A DNA stretch of 49,094 bases from Eubacterium sp. GTDB lineage: Bacteria; Bacillota; Clostridia; Lachnospirales; Lachnospiraceae. Below are positions 1 through 9,666 of the stretch, in pieces; the first letter of the stretch is position 1; every line of letters begins with the position of its first letter. The notes below the pieces were generated by a model. The model saw only the letters and a program-made list of their open reading frames with translations, made no database searches and was not told the origin of the DNA. Location: assembly GCA_017539165.1 (NCBI GenBank), contig JAFYHN010000075.1, positions 1 to 49,094 of the forward strand, given 5' to 3'. The position numbers and the translations under genes are program-made.

Positions 1-2
1 AT

Positions 3-815
3 AAAGACTCTGTTAAGAGTCTTGGATTTGAGAATGAATCTATCAGTTATATTGCATATATTGGTCTCAGAGAGGCTTTTAAAGAGATAGAATTAAAACC
101 TCTCAATGATACTCTGATGAAACCTCGTCAGATCAAGTCTTTAGAAGAGATTGAACTTCTACGTCGAGCAGAACGTATAGGTGACCTTGCATTTGATGAC
201 ATTCTGGAGATTCTTAAGCCTGGTATGACAGAGCTAGAGGTTGCGGCTGAACTCGAGTACAGCATGAAGAAGCATGGTGCTGAAGGTTTTTCATTTGATA
301 CTATTGCAGCATCGGGTAAGAATTCCTCAATGCCACATGCTATTCCTTCTGAGAAAAAGCTTGAGAATGGCGATTTCCTGACAATGGATTTCGGCTGTAT
401 ATATAAGGGTTACTGTTCTGATATGACAAGAACGGTATGTATAGGAAAGGCTGATGATGAGCAGAAGAAGATATATAACATAGTACTCTCAGCTCAGCTT
501 GCTGTTCTTGAGGAACTCAGACCTGGAATGATGTGTAAGGATGTAGACAGGATTGCCAGAGATTATATCACTGCACAGGGTTATGGAGAGTATTTTGGCC
601 ATGGTCTAGGTCATGGTGTTGGTCTCTATATACATGAGTCTCCTGCATTTAATACAAGAGATACTTCTATAGTGAGACCGGGAATGATCGAGACTGATGA
701 ACCAGGTATATATCTTCCTGATAGATTCGGTGTAAGGATAGAGGATATGATTCTTATAACAGAGTCGGGATGCGAGCCGTTGGCGCATTCTCCGAAGAAT
801 TTAATAGAGTTATAA
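3..815 (+). CDS. Xaa-Pro aminopeptidase (M24 family), 5' truncated by window edge
   Basis: Metallopeptidase that removes N-terminal residues ahead of proline. The first internal ATG is at 117, but the same frame is open back to base 3 and reads KDSVKSLGFENESISY just upstream, so the gene starts outside the window and what remains is the C-terminal pita-bread domain. The order of metal ligands fits M24: Asp in TMDFGCIYKGYCSDMTRT (two Asp), His in GHGLGHGVG, Glu in ETDEPGIYLP and Glu in GVRIEDM. The lead-in RQIKSLEEIELLRRA is typical of Xaa-Pro peptidases rather than of methionine aminopeptidase. No membrane or signal segment is visible, so it is probably cytosolic. It could be misread as a short map gene if the upstream frame is ignored. 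Confidence 0.88.
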   Translation, partial: KDSVKSLGFENESISYIAYIGLREAFKEIELKPLNDTLMKPRQIKSLEEIELLRRAERIGDLAFDDILEILKPGMTELEVAAELEYSMKKHGAEGFSFDTIAASGKNSSMPHAIPSEKKLENGDFLTMDFGCIYKGYCSDMTRTVCIGKADDEQKKIYNIVLSAQLAVLEELRPGMMCKDVDRIARDYITAQGYGEYFGHGLGHGVGLYIHESPAFNTRDTSIVRPGMIETDEPGIYLPDRFGVRIEDMILITESGCEPLAHSPKNLIEL

Positions 816-976
816 TAAATTGCTAATAAAATGATAATAAAAAATAAATAGAAAAAAAACAAAAATGAAATATAATCTCAACAAAAATGATACTATTCAG
901 ATGAAAGTTGAGTCTATATTATCATTTTGTAAAATATTTACAGTAACCGTTGAAATGGTTACAAGGAGGGAAAAAC

Positions 977-1867
977 ATGAAAAAGAGAAGTTTAGTAATA
1001 GTCGCACTTGCAGGTGTTATGATGGCATCTTGTGCATGCGGAAATGCAGCTGAGACAACAACAGAGGCTACAACTCAGGCAACAACAGCAGCAACAACAG
1101 AAGAGAAGACAACAACAGCAACAACTACAGAAGCTACAACAGAAGCTAGTAAGACTGCATCAGAGACAGAAGCAAAGGCTGATGATAAGAAAGATGATTC
1201 TAATGCTTCAAAAAGAAGTGAAGCAGAAGGATTTATAGGAAAAAGCTGCGCTGAATTAAAAGATGCAATAGGTGACCCTATCAAGATTCATCCTGTAGCT
1301 GGAGCAGATGAAAATGGTAAGTATCGTGGATATCTGCAATATGAAGATTTTGATGTAGAATTTGAATCAGAAGATGATAGTTATCTTGAAGAAGGTGATC
1401 TATCTGGATGTACCGTGGTTGCTGTCGAAGATACACAATTTGATAATCCAACAAGTGATAATGTAGAAGGAAAAGATGATACTTTCAAGAATGAAGATCC
1501 TGATTTTCCGGGCGCTTCAAATGCTACAAAGGCTGATGTTCAGGCATTTGTTGAGGGCGTTGTTAATGATGTAAAGAATTCTTCTTGGGATAGCCTTGGA
1601 GATAAGCTTCGCTATCCTATAAACATCGGTTCAACTGAGGTTGCTGACAAAGATGAGTTTGTTACACTTATGGGAAATGCAACAGTAGCTCAGACATTTG
1701 TTGATTCAATAACAGAAGGAGATGCTAGTATTCTCGGTTCAAATGGTCAGGGAATCATGGTTTTCGATGGACTTATTTGGATCTGTGATGACAACTTTGA
1801 TGGAATAGAGGCAACAGGAGATCCTGACTTAAAGGTTAAGTCTCTTAATGGTATTGTTACAGAGTAA
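977..1867 (+). CDS. putative secreted lipoprotein with Thr/Glu-rich linker
   Basis: Start chosen at ATG 977 because AGGAGGG (964-970) lies 6 nt upstream; an in-frame ATG at 950 has no ribosome site. The 296-aa product has a type II signal peptide ending MASC, with Cys19 as the probable lipid-modified residue. Then follows a low-complexity TTEATTQATT-type linker (about residues 25-70) and a C-terminal domain of roughly 200 residues that I do not recognise. Within it a segment near residues 85-150 (GKSCAELKDAIGDP) resembles small extracellular lipoprotein domains, and the rest is acidic. It is probably anchored on the outer face of the membrane with the linker crossing the wall. It stands alone between the peptidase and the rimP operon. 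The function is unknown. Confidence 0.8.
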   Translation: MKKRSLVIVALAGVMMASCACGNAAETTTEATTQATTAATTEEKTTTATTTEATTEASKTASETEAKADDKKDDSNASKRSEAEGFIGKSCAELKDAIGDPIKIHPVAGADENGKYRGYLQYEDFDVEFESEDDSYLEEGDLSGCTVVAVEDTQFDNPTSDNVEGKDDTFKNEDPDFPGASNATKADVQAFVEGVVNDVKNSSWDSLGDKLRYPINIGSTEVADKDEFVTLMGNATVAQTFVDSITEGDASILGSNGQGIMVFDGLIWICDDNFDGIEATGDPDLKVKSLNGIVTE

Positions 1868-1879
1868 TCAAATATTTAC

Positions 1880-1907
1880 TTGCATTTTCTCGAAAATGTG
1901 TTAAAAT
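1880..1907 (+). promoter_or_regulatory. candidate promoter of the rimP-nusA-infB operon
   Basis: TTGCAT (1880-1885) and TAAAAT (1902-1907) are separated by 16 bp, just downstream of the lipoprotein stop and upstream of the rimP leader. It is the only convincing sigma-A-like pair in the gap. Inferred from consensus only. Confidence 0.5.
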
Positions 1908-1933
1908 ATGATTTACATAATAGTTAAAGCTAG

Positions 1934-1958
1934 AGTGGGTTCGGATTCCGAATCCACT
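1934..1958 (+). terminator. leader hairpin ahead of rimP (terminator/attenuator-like)
   Basis: AGTGGGTTCGG pairs with CCGAATCCACT to give an 11-bp stem (one G-U) with a 3-nt loop, followed by TTTTACTTTT. It lies between the candidate promoter and rimP, so it is either an attenuator of the nusA operon or the end of a short upstream transcript. NusA autoregulation is known in other bacteria; a link here is inference. Confidence 0.55.
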
Positions 1959-1990
1959 TTTACTTTTGCCTAATGATAAAGGAGAAAAAG

Positions 1991-2455
1991 TTGAAAAAAG
2001 CAGATATTGAGAAGAAGACAGAAGAACTGGTTATGCCTATTCTGGAAGCTGGAGGATATGAACTCTGGGATACAGAATATGTTAAAGAAGGTTCAGACTT
2101 CTATCTGAGGGTTTATGCGGATAAGGAAGGCGGCATCACCATAGATGACTGTGTAACTATCAGCAGAGCGCTCGAGGCGAAGCTGGATGAGGATGACTTT
2201 ATCGAGGAAGCATACATACTTGAAGTCAGCTCTCCGGGACTTACCAGAAGACTGAAGAAAGACCGCGACTTTGAGAGATGTATAGGACGACTTGTACAGG
2301 TCAGACTTTATAAGAAGGAAAATGAAGTCAAAGAGATGATCGGTCGACTGGACAGCTTTGATGACAAGTCACTCACTATCGTTCCTGAGGATGGAGAGAA
2401 GATGAGTTTCAGTAGAGAAAACATTTCCATGGTGAGACTTGAGTTCGAGGATTAA
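1991..2455 (+). CDS. rimP: ribosome maturation factor RimP
   Basis: RimP assists 30S subunit maturation in the cytosol. TTG at 1991 is preferred as start: AAAGGAG (1978-1984) is 6 nt upstream, whereas the ATG at 1973 lies in front of that site. The product is about 154 aa, normal for the family. The N-terminal alpha/beta domain contains YELWDTEYVKEG and ITIDDCVTISRALEAKLD, and the hallmark LEVSSPGLTRRLKKDRDFER follows, then a small SH3-like C-terminal domain (IGRLDSFDDKSLTIV). It is the first gene of the operon with nusA, ylxR/Q, infB and rbfA. Confidence 0.95.
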   Translation: MKKADIEKKTEELVMPILEAGGYELWDTEYVKEGSDFYLRVYADKEGGITIDDCVTISRALEAKLDEDDFIEEAYILEVSSPGLTRRLKKDRDFERCIGRLVQVRLYKKENEVKEMIGRLDSFDDKSLTIVPEDGEKMSFSRENISMVRLEFED

Positions 2456-2537
2456 GTGTAAGTAAATAATAATTCTATATAAGTAACCGTTAATTTGAGT
2501 AAGAAAACATTTAAGATTAAGATATAAGGAGGATATG

Positions 2538-3740
2538 ATGTCAGAGATAATTGATGCATTAAACATGCTGGAAAAGGAGAAGAACATTAGCAAAGAGGAG
2601 ATGATACTGTCCATTGAGAATGCTATCAGATCTGCTTGCGAGAAGGATTTCGGCAAGGATGGAGTTGAAGTAAACATGGACAGAGAAACCGGAGATATCA
2701 AGGTTTTCGCTAACATGGTCGTAGTAGAGGAGATTCAGGATCCTCATACAGACATACTTCTTGAAAATGCGCGTCATATTGATCCTGACTGCCAGGTTGG
2801 TGAGGAAGTTCGTTCAGAAGTTACAACAAAGGACTTCGGACGTATTGCTGCACAGAAGGCAAGAGGAATTATCCTCCAGAACATAAAAGAGAAGGAAAAG
2901 GCTGCTGTTTATGAGTACTTCAAGACAAAGGAGAAGGAGATCATAACAGGTATCGTTCAGAGATATGTTGGATACAATCTCAGCGTAAGCCTTGACGACA
3001 GAACAGATACAATTCTCAGTGCCAAGGAAATGATCCCAGGCGAGAGATATCGTATTGGAGACAGAATCAAGCTTTATGTAGTAGAAGTTAAAAAGAATGA
3101 GAAGGGTGGATTCAGAATAGTTACATCCAGAACACATCCTGATCTTGTAAGAAAGCTTTTCGAGAGAGAAGTTGCTGAGATCTCAGACGGAACAGTTGAG
3201 ATCAAGAGCATATCTCGTGAAGCAGGTTCACGTTCAAAGCTTGCTGTATGGTCAAATGATCCTGATGTAGATGCAGTAGGAGCATGTGTAGGACTTAACA
3301 GCAATCGTATAAATAATGTAGTAGACGATCTGGGTGGAGAGAAGATAGACGTTATCGAGTGGGATGAAAACCCAGCTATCTTCATTCAGAATTCCCTCAG
3401 ACCTTCACCAGTTGTATCAGTTGACGTATACGATGATGAGAAGTTTGCAAGAGTCGTAGTTCCAGATGAGAAGCTTTCACTTGCCATCGGTAAGGAAGGT
3501 CAGAACGCCAGACTTGCTGCCAGACTTACAGGATACAAGATTGATATCAAGAGTGAAAGTCAGGCTGCTGAAGAAGATGAGTACTATGAAGAGTACTATG
3601 ATGAGGAAGAAGAAGGAATTACAGATGAGTCAATTGACGCAGCTGTTGAGGAAGTTGGCGATGTAATCGATGACACAGAGGCACCTGTAGAAGAGACAGA
3701 TGATGCAGCAGAGGCAGAGACTTCTGAAGATGCAGAATAA
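2538..3740 (+). CDS. nusA: transcription termination/antitermination factor NusA
   Basis: NusA binds RNA polymerase and modulates pausing, termination and antitermination. ATG 2538 is preferred over ATG 2535 because AGGAGG (2527-2532) is then 5 nt rather than 2 nt away. The 400-aa protein has the N-terminal polymerase-binding domain (about 1-125), an S1 domain (about 134-200, TGIVQRYVGYNLSVSL), and two KH domains (about 205-345, with GACVGLNSNRI and AIGKEGQNARLAARLTGY). The last ~55 residues form a very acidic tail (EEDEYYEEYYDEEEE), as in several Clostridia. No E. coli-type C-terminal AR repeats are seen. Stop and the next start are 35 nt apart. Confidence 0.96.
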   Translation: MSEIIDALNMLEKEKNISKEEMILSIENAIRSACEKDFGKDGVEVNMDRETGDIKVFANMVVVEEIQDPHTDILLENARHIDPDCQVGEEVRSEVTTKDFGRIAAQKARGIILQNIKEKEKAAVYEYFKTKEKEIITGIVQRYVGYNLSVSLDDRTDTILSAKEMIPGERYRIGDRIKLYVVEVKKNEKGGFRIVTSRTHPDLVRKLFEREVAEISDGTVEIKSISREAGSRSKLAVWSNDPDVDAVGACVGLNSNRINNVVDDLGGEKIDVIEWDENPAIFIQNSLRPSPVVSVDVYDDEKFARVVVPDEKLSLAIGKEGQNARLAARLTGYKIDIKSESQAAEEDEYYEEYYDEEEEGITDESIDAAVEEVGDVIDDTEAPVEETDDAAEAETSEDAE

Positions 3741-3775
3741 TAAGGTGTGAACCTAAATTCTTAAAAGGAGACATA

Positions 3776-4339
3776 TTGAGTACTAAAAAGAAGAACAGAG
3801 GAAGGGTTCCTATCAGAAAATGTGTTATATGCGACAGTGAGAAGTCGAAGTCCGAGATGATGAGAATCATCGTGTCCGGAAGGAATACGGAAGTTGAAGA
3901 AGCAGCTCTGGATGAAACCGGCAGGAAGCGCGGCAGAGGCGCATATATATGCAGGAACGGGACCTGTATCTCAAAAGCATACGAGGATGGAATAATTGAT
4001 TCCGAGACGAGAGACGCATGCATAGCAGATATGAATAACTACAAGATCAGTCTGCTGAGCATAGCCATGAAAGCCGGTAAGGTTGCGTCGGGTGAATTTC
4101 AGAGTGAAGAAGCTGTTTTAAGTGGTAAAGCAGGTTTCGTGATAATAGCTGAAGATGCATCTGATAATACCAAGAAAAAATTCATGGACAAATGTAACTA
4201 CCGCGGAATCAGATATGAAATATTTGGAAAAAAAGATGAACTGGGACGCCTGATCGGTAAGAATGAAAGATCGGTTGTTGCAATCACTGATGATGATTTT
4301 AGTACTCAGTTTTTGAAAAGATTTGGAGGTAACGAATGA
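3776..4339 (+). CDS. ylxR: YlxR (RnpM)-YlxQ (L7Ae-like) fusion protein
   Basis: TTG start at 3776 with AAAAGGAG (3763-3770) 5 nt upstream. The first ~88 residues are YlxR/DUF448 ([18 protein letters not shown], then [11 protein letters not shown] with paired cysteines); YlxR has been described as an RNase P modulator and RNA binder. From about residue 90 the chain continues into an L7Ae/YlxQ-like domain ([17 protein letters not shown], then [10 protein letters not shown]), a kink-turn RNA-binding fold. In Bacillus these are two adjacent genes between nusA and infB; here one 187-aa ORF covers both in the same location. The stop overlaps the infB start (ATGA), implying translational coupling. 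Confidence 0.9.
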   Translation: MSTKKKNRGRVPIRKCVICDSEKSKSEMMRIIVSGRNTEVEEAALDETGRKRGRGAYICRNGTCISKAYEDGIIDSETRDACIADMNNYKISLLSIAMKAGKVASGEFQSEEAVLSGKAGFVIIAEDASDNTKKKFMDKCNYRGIRYEIFGKKDELGRLIGKNERSVVAITDDDFSTQFLKRFGGNE

Positions 4340-7194
4340 GAATAAGCGATTTTGCAAAAGAACTAACCAAGGAGACCGGAAAGCAGGTCACACCTAATCA
4401 GATAATAATGCTACTGAGTAAGAAGAAAGACGGACTCAGAGCGCTCAGTAATATTGACGATGACCTTATGGAATATGCTAAGCTTAGAATAACAGGAAAG
4501 TCAGCTACAGCAGCTAAGCCGGCACCAGCCGCAAAGCCTGCTGCAAAGACTACAACAAAGACTTCTAAGAAATCTACAGGAACAAAAACTGATGCTGCTA
4601 AGGCAGATGGAACAAAGAAGCCATCATCATCAACTAAGGCAGCAGCTAAGAAGCCTGCTTCACCTGTAAGACCTGGAGGAAGAAGACTTACAGCATCTAC
4701 AAGACCTGATGCCGTAATAGTTCCAAAGCCAAAGGCTCCAGAGAAGAAGGAAGAGGCTGTTAAGGAAACAGTAGAGAAGAAGGAAGAAGAAGTTAAGACA
4801 GTAGCAGAGGTTAAGGAAACACCTGTAGTAGAACCTGTTAAAGAAGCTGCTCCTGTAGTAGAGGAGAAGAAAGAGCCTGTTGTTGAAAAGAAAGAGGCTC
4901 CTGCAGTTGTTGAAGAGAAGACAGAAGTAGTTGAGAAGGCTCCTGAGAAGGAAGAAGTGAAAGAAGTAGAAAAAGCTCCTGTAAAGGAAGAAGTTAAAGA
5001 AGAAAAGCCAGTTCAGGCAAAGGAAGAAGAGAAAGCTAAACAGCCTGCAAAGACTGATAAGCCTAGAAAGCCTGAATCAAAGGATAAGGCTCCTAGATCA
5101 GATAGAAATGATCGTGAAGACAGAGGAGCTAAGAACGATAGATCTCGTGGACCACGTAAGGACGAGGGAGAAAGAAACTCCAGAGACGATCGTGGTGATA
5201 AGAGAAAGAGAGACGGAAGATCAGAATCATCTGAAGCTCCTATGGACGGTAAGAAGTCTTCAAGAAAGGGCGACAAATCCAAGGATAAGGAGAAGGAAGC
5301 TCGTAGAGAAGGAAGAGAGACTCGTGCCGGAAAACGCGATGATCGCAGAAATAAGAAGAACGATTTCCGTGATATGGATGAGATGGGCGAGAGAAAGAAG
5401 AAGCCTGTAAAGAAGCAGGAGAAGAAGGAAGAGGAAACAATCAAAACTATTACACTTCCTGAATCACTTACTCTCAGCGAGTTTGCTTCAAAGATCAAGC
5501 AGCCTGTAAATGCCCTTATCAAGAAGCTCTTCCTTGAAGGAAAGATGTATACAGTTAATACAGAACTTACATATGAAGAAGCTGAACTCATAGCTCTTGA
5601 GTACAACATTATATGTGAGGAAGAGGTTAAGGTAGATCTTGTTGAGGAAGCACTTAAGGATATCGAAGATCCAGAAGACAGCCTTGTAACACGTCCACCA
5701 GTAGTCTGTGTTATGGGTCACGTTGACCACGGTAAGACATCGCTTCTTGATGCTATCAGAGAGACTAGCGTTACTGAAGGTGAGGCTGGTGGTATTACAC
5801 AGCACATCGGTGCTTACATGGTTAAAGCAAATGGCAAGAAGATAACCTTCCTTGATACACCTGGACACGAAGCATTTACTTCTATGAGACTTCGTGGTGC
5901 TATGGCAACAGATATTGCTATCCTTGTAGTTGCAGCTGATGACGGTGTTATGCCACAGACAGTTGAGGCTATAAACCATGCGAAAGCAGCTGGTGTTCAG
6001 ATTATCGTTGCTGTTAACAAGATAGATAAACCAAGTGCAAATATCGAAAGAGTTAAGCAGGAACTTGTTGAGTACGGTCTTATTGCAGAGGACTGGGGTG
6101 GAGATACAATCTTCTGTCCTGTATCTGCCAAGTCAAGAGAAGGTCTTGATAACCTTCTTGAGATGATCCTTCTTACAAGTGATATCCTTGAGCTCAAGGC
6201 TAACCCTGCAAGAAAAGCACGTGGTATAGTTATAGAAGCTAAGCTGGATAAGGGACGTGGTGCAGTAGCTACACTCCTTGTTCAGAAGGGAACACTTAAG
6301 GTTGGAGACTTCATCGCTATCGGTGAGTCACATGGTCGTGTAAGAGCCATGACAGATGACAAGCAGAGAAATCTGAAGGAAGCAACTCCTTCAATGCCTG
6401 TAGAGATCATCGGTCTTTCAACAGTACCTAATTCAGGCGAGATATTCATCGCTACTGATTCAGAGAAGGAAGCTCGTTCAATCAGTGATGCATTTGTCAC
6501 AAGAGGTAAGGAGAACCTTATAGCTGAGACAAAGGCTAAGATGTCACTTGACGATATCTTCAGCCAGATGCAGGAAGGAACACTTAAGGAACTGAACATC
6601 ATCATCAAGGCTGACGTTCAGGGTTCTGTAGAAGCACTCAAGCAGAGTCTTCTCAAGCTTTCTAACGAAGAAGTTATTATCAAATGTATCCACTCTGGAG
6701 TTGGTGCCATTAATGAATCTGATGTAAGCCTTGCTGCTGCATCAAATGCAATAATCATCGGCTTTAATGTAAGAACTGAACCTCTTGCAAAGAGCAGTGC
6801 AGATACAGAAAAGGTTGACATAAGATTATACAGAGTTATTTACAATGCAATAGATGATATTGAATCAGCTATGAAGGGAATGCTCGATCCTATCTACGAA
6901 GAGAGGGTAATCGGACACGTAGAGGTTCGTCAGACATTTAAGGCATCCGGAATCGGAACAATTGCAGGAAGCTTTGTTCAGGACGGAGCCGTTGAGAGAA
7001 ATGCTTCAGCCAGAATATCAAGAGGCGGAAGCCAGATCTGGGAAGGAAAGATCGCATCCCTCAAGAGATTCAATGATGATGCTAAGGAAGTTAAGGCCGG
7101 ATATGAGTGTGGTATCGTATTTGAAGATTACTCAGATGTAAGAGAAGGCGATATCGCAGAGATCTACAAGATGGTCGAGATTCCTAGAGATTAG
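4336..7194 (+). CDS. infB: translation initiation factor IF-2
   Basis: GTPase that delivers initiator tRNA to the 30S subunit. GGAGG (4325-4329) lies 6 nt before ATG 4336, which overlaps the previous stop. The 952-aa protein starts with an IF2_N-like helix-turn-helix ([20 protein letters not shown]) and then a long charged spacer (about 60-350), first Ala/Lys/Pro-rich, then Glu/Val/Lys and finally Arg/Asp/Lys-rich. A second IF2_N segment ([20 protein letters not shown]) precedes the G domain: GHVDHGKTS from residue 461, [12 protein letters not shown] and SAK. Domains II, III and IV follow, and the usual C-terminal beta-barrel ends the chain. The spacer is longer than in Bacillus. Confidence 0.97.
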   Translation: MRISDFAKELTKETGKQVTPNQIIMLLSKKKDGLRALSNIDDDLMEYAKLRITGKSATAAKPAPAAKPAAKTTTKTSKKSTGTKTDAAKADGTKKPSSSTKAAAKKPASPVRPGGRRLTASTRPDAVIVPKPKAPEKKEEAVKETVEKKEEEVKTVAEVKETPVVEPVKEAAPVVEEKKEPVVEKKEAPAVVEEKTEVVEKAPEKEEVKEVEKAPVKEEVKEEKPVQAKEEEKAKQPAKTDKPRKPESKDKAPRSDRNDREDRGAKNDRSRGPRKDEGERNSRDDRGDKRKRDGRSESSEAPMDGKKSSRKGDKSKDKEKEARREGRETRAGKRDDRRNKKNDFRDMDEMGERKKKPVKKQEKKEEETIKTITLPESLTLSEFASKIKQPVNALIKKLFLEGKMYTVNTELTYEEAELIALEYNIICEEEVKVDLVEEALKDIEDPEDSLVTRPPVVCVMGHVDHGKTSLLDAIRETSVTEGEAGGITQHIGAYMVKANGKKITFLDTPGHEAFTSMRLRGAMATDIAILVVAADDGVMPQTVEAINHAKAAGVQIIVAVNKIDKPSANIERVKQELVEYGLIAEDWGGDTIFCPVSAKSREGLDNLLEMILLTSDILELKANPARKARGIVIEAKLDKGRGAVATLLVQKGTLKVGDFIAIGESHGRVRAMTDDKQRNLKEATPSMPVEIIGLSTVPNSGEIFIATDSEKEARSISDAFVTRGKENLIAETKAKMSLDDIFSQMQEGTLKELNIIIKADVQGSVEALKQSLLKLSNEEVIIKCIHSGVGAINESDVSLAAASNAIIIGFNVRTEPLAKSSADTEKVDIRLYRVIYNAIDDIESAMKGMLDPIYEERVIGHVEVRQTFKASGIGTIAGSFVQDGAVERNASARISRGGSQIWEGKIASLKRFNDDAKEVKAGYECGIVFEDYSDVREGDIAEIYKMVEIPRD

Positions 7195-7204
7195 AGAGGA
7201 TAAT

Positions 7205-7624
7205 ATGCGAGGAAGCAGTCATAGAGGAGCACGCGTAAACAGTGATGTTCAGCGTGTAATAAGCCATATAATTGAATTTGAACTCAAAGATCCACGCATC
7301 AGTTCATTTGTCTCAGTCGTTAAATGCGACGTGACAAATGACCTGAAGGAATGCAAGTGTTATATCTCAGTTCTTGGCTCTAACGATGACGGAGAGAGCT
7401 CACTGAAGGGACTGAACAGTGCAAGCGGATTCATCCGTAAGAGACTGGCAGAATCTCTTAATCTGAGATATACACCGACTATTGAGTTCAAGCTTGATAA
7501 GTCTATCGAGTACGGAATCATGATGTCCCAGAAGATAGACGAAGTAATGGGCAACAATACAGACGATGCCACAGATGAAGATATAGAAGATGATACAGAC
7601 GACACAGTTGATACTGAAGAGTAA
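7205..7624 (+). CDS. rbfA: 30S ribosome-binding factor RbfA
   Basis: RbfA is a KH-like protein that helps mature the 16S rRNA 5' end. An AGAGAGGA site (7194-7201) sits just before ATG 7205, 10 nt after the infB stop. The core (about residues 1-112) shows the family pattern: R.....R...I....I...LKDPRISSFVSVVKCDVTNDL, then YISVLG and the helix SASGFIRKRLAESLNLRYTP. The last ~25 residues are an acidic Asp/Thr/Glu tail not needed for the fold. Position after infB is the usual one. Confidence 0.93.
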   Translation: MRGSSHRGARVNSDVQRVISHIIEFELKDPRISSFVSVVKCDVTNDLKECKCYISVLGSNDDGESSLKGLNSASGFIRKRLAESLNLRYTPTIEFKLDKSIEYGIMMSQKIDEVMGNNTDDATDEDIEDDTDDTVDTEE

Positions 7625-7688
7625 TACGGAAGAAATAAAAACGTAAGTGTTAGACTAAGAAGTAATATATAAGAAAGAAGTAGTGTAT

Positions 7689-8660
7689 ATGGCTGAAGAT
7701 GTAAGAAATATTTCGAAACAGTTTCTCACGCTTATTGAAGAAGCAGAAAGCATAGCTATAATAGGACACACTCACCCGGATGGGGACTGCATGGGTTCCA
7801 ATCTGGGAATGATGAATTACATCATAGACAACTATGAGGGAAAGATAGTTGATGTATACGATGAAGCTTTCTCTCCGAGTTTTAGTGTGCTTTCAGGATA
7901 TGAAAAGGTAAAGCAGGAGCCTTCCGACAAGGTGTATGATCTTGCGATATCAATCGATGTTTCGGATCTGAATCGTTTGAGTACATTTGCAAATGTATTC
8001 GAAAATGCCAGACACACAGTCTGTATCGATCATCATGTAAGTAATCCAGGTTTCGGGGAACTCTGCTATGTGGCTTCGGATGCATCAAGTGCGTGCGAGG
8101 CTATGTGCGATCTTCTTGAACTGGATAAGATAAGTGAGCGTACGGCAAACTGCCTCTATCTTGGTATGGTACACGATACAGGTGTATTTAAGTACAGTTC
8201 GACCAGCAGAAGAACGATGGAGCTGGGCGGTTTGATGATAGAAAAAGGCGCTAAGCCAGAGATTATCATTGATGAGACATTTTACAAGAAGACATATAAG
8301 CAGAATAAGCTGATGTCAAGGGTTGTACTCGACTCCAAACTTCACGAAGGCGGTAGGATCATATCGGGATTTGCTACCAAAGATATCTTCGACGAGTACG
8401 GATGTTCATCGATGGATACAGATGGAATCGTTGAGCAGCTGAGACTTACAGAAGGCGTTGAGGTTGCAGCATTTGCATACCAGCTGAAAGAAGGCGAGAT
8501 CAAGTTCAGCCTTCGTGCGAAGAACTATGTAGATGTAAATGTCATTGCGAATACATTTGGCGGTGGCGGACATGTGAGGGCAGCAGGTTTCACGACACAG
8601 GAAAGCTTCGAAGATGCGCTGGCAACAGTTATCGAACTTGCGAAGAAGCAGCTTAGATAA
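7689..8660 (+). CDS. nrnA: DHH/DHHA1 phosphoesterase NrnA (nanoRNase/pAp phosphatase)
   Basis: Likely degrades 2-5 nt RNA and 3'-phosphoadenosine 5'-phosphate. The DHH domain has the metal motifs GHTHPDGDCMGSNL, AISIDVSDLNRL and the name-giving CIDHHVSNPGFG; the C-terminal DHHA1 domain ends in the substrate loop NTFGGGGHVRAAGFT. I take ATG 7689 rather than GTG 7683 because the weak purine site AAGAAAGAAG (7671-7680) is better spaced. The 323-aa length is normal. The rbfA-nrnA-truB order is common in Firmicutes. Confidence 0.93.
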   Translation: MAEDVRNISKQFLTLIEEAESIAIIGHTHPDGDCMGSNLGMMNYIIDNYEGKIVDVYDEAFSPSFSVLSGYEKVKQEPSDKVYDLAISIDVSDLNRLSTFANVFENARHTVCIDHHVSNPGFGELCYVASDASSACEAMCDLLELDKISERTANCLYLGMVHDTGVFKYSSTSRRTMELGGLMIEKGAKPEIIIDETFYKKTYKQNKLMSRVVLDSKLHEGGRIISGFATKDIFDEYGCSSMDTDGIVEQLRLTEGVEVAAFAYQLKEGEIKFSLRAKNYVDVNVIANTFGGGGHVRAAGFTTQESFEDALATVIELAKKQLR

Positions 8661-8694
8661 AAAGGCGGCACAAGCATCTTCTTAAGAGGAAAAT

Positions 8695-9657
8695 ATGTAC
8701 AACGGCATAGTAAATGTATATAAGGAACAGGGTTTCACATCACATGATGTAGTAGCTAAACTCAGAGGAGTATTTGGTCAGAAGAAGATTGGTCATACGG
8801 GAACACTTGATCCGATGGCTGAGGGAGTTCTGATCGTATGTTTAGGACAGGCGACAAAACTGTCGGATATGATCCTGACCAGCAGAAAGAGTTATATAGC
8901 AACTATGAAGCTCGGAATAGTTACGACCACTGATGATACTACCGGTGAAGTAAAGAAGAGCTGTGATGCGGCAAAACTCGAAAAACTGTTTTCAGATAGA
9001 GATATACTTGAGAAGAATATATTGGAACTTTTGGATTCATTTCATGGGAAATCAATGCAGATTCCTCCAATGTATTCAGCTATAAAAGTAAACGGAAAAA
9101 AGCTCTATGAGTATGCGAGAGCGGGCATAGAGATAGAACGAGAGCCAAGACCGGTTGAGATATTCAGACTTGAGCTGAAGGGAATCAATTCGGAAACGCG
9201 CGAGATAAGCTTCGCTGTGGAGTGCTCTAAAGGAACATATATCAGAAGCCTTATCCGCGATATGGGAGAACGTCTTGAAACGGGAGCTGCCATGTCGATG
9301 CTGATCCGTGATGAGGTAAATGGAATCAAAGCAGAGGATGGATATAAGATATCTGACCTTCAGGCTATGAAAGAAGAAGGAAGACTGAACGAAGCAGTAC
9401 TTCCTATGGATGAACTTCTAAAGAATTCTCCGGCAGTTAGTATCAAAGAAAGCGGTATGAAGCTTCTTTCAAATGGTAACAGACTTAGAGAAGAGAATCT
9501 TGAATGTCAGAGGTCTGGTTCGGGGGAATCAGACACGATGAGCATTCTAAAGGATTCGGAGTTCTTCAGAGTGTATGTAGGAGATGAGCTTAAGGCACTA
9601 TATGCTTATGACAGTTCATCAGATGATTATAAAGTTTATAAAATGCTAAACGTATAG
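8695..9657 (+). CDS. truB: tRNA pseudouridine-55 synthase TruB
   Basis: Makes pseudouridine 55 in the T-loop of tRNAs. The catalytic Asp lies in GHTGTLDPMAEGVL (about residues 35-48); other family segments are GKSMQIPPMYSAIKVNGKKL and CSKGTYIRSLIRDMGE. The C-terminal ~90 residues form a degenerate PUA-like region. The gene is 34 nt after nrnA with AAGAGGAAA upstream of ATG 8695 and is followed after 9 nt by ribF. At 320 aa it is of usual length. Confidence 0.95.
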   Translation: MYNGIVNVYKEQGFTSHDVVAKLRGVFGQKKIGHTGTLDPMAEGVLIVCLGQATKLSDMILTSRKSYIATMKLGIVTTTDDTTGEVKKSCDAAKLEKLFSDRDILEKNILELLDSFHGKSMQIPPMYSAIKVNGKKLYEYARAGIEIEREPRPVEIFRLELKGINSETREISFAVECSKGTYIRSLIRDMGERLETGAAMSMLIRDEVNGIKAEDGYKISDLQAMKEEGRLNEAVLPMDELLKNSPAVSIKESGMKLLSNGNRLREENLECQRSGSGESDTMSILKDSEFFRVYVGDELKALYAYDSSSDDYKVYKMLNV

Positions 9658-9666
9658 GTTTTAGAT

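Noticed and set aside
117-815. Methionine aminopeptidase starting at ATG 117
   Set aside because: The frame is open to the window start, and the lead-in sequence matches Xaa-Pro peptidases, so this is an internal Met.
5013-5609. - strand ORF of 198 aa inside infB
   Set aside because: It is a shadow of the Arg/Asp/Lys-rich IF-2 spacer; the infB reading is conserved.
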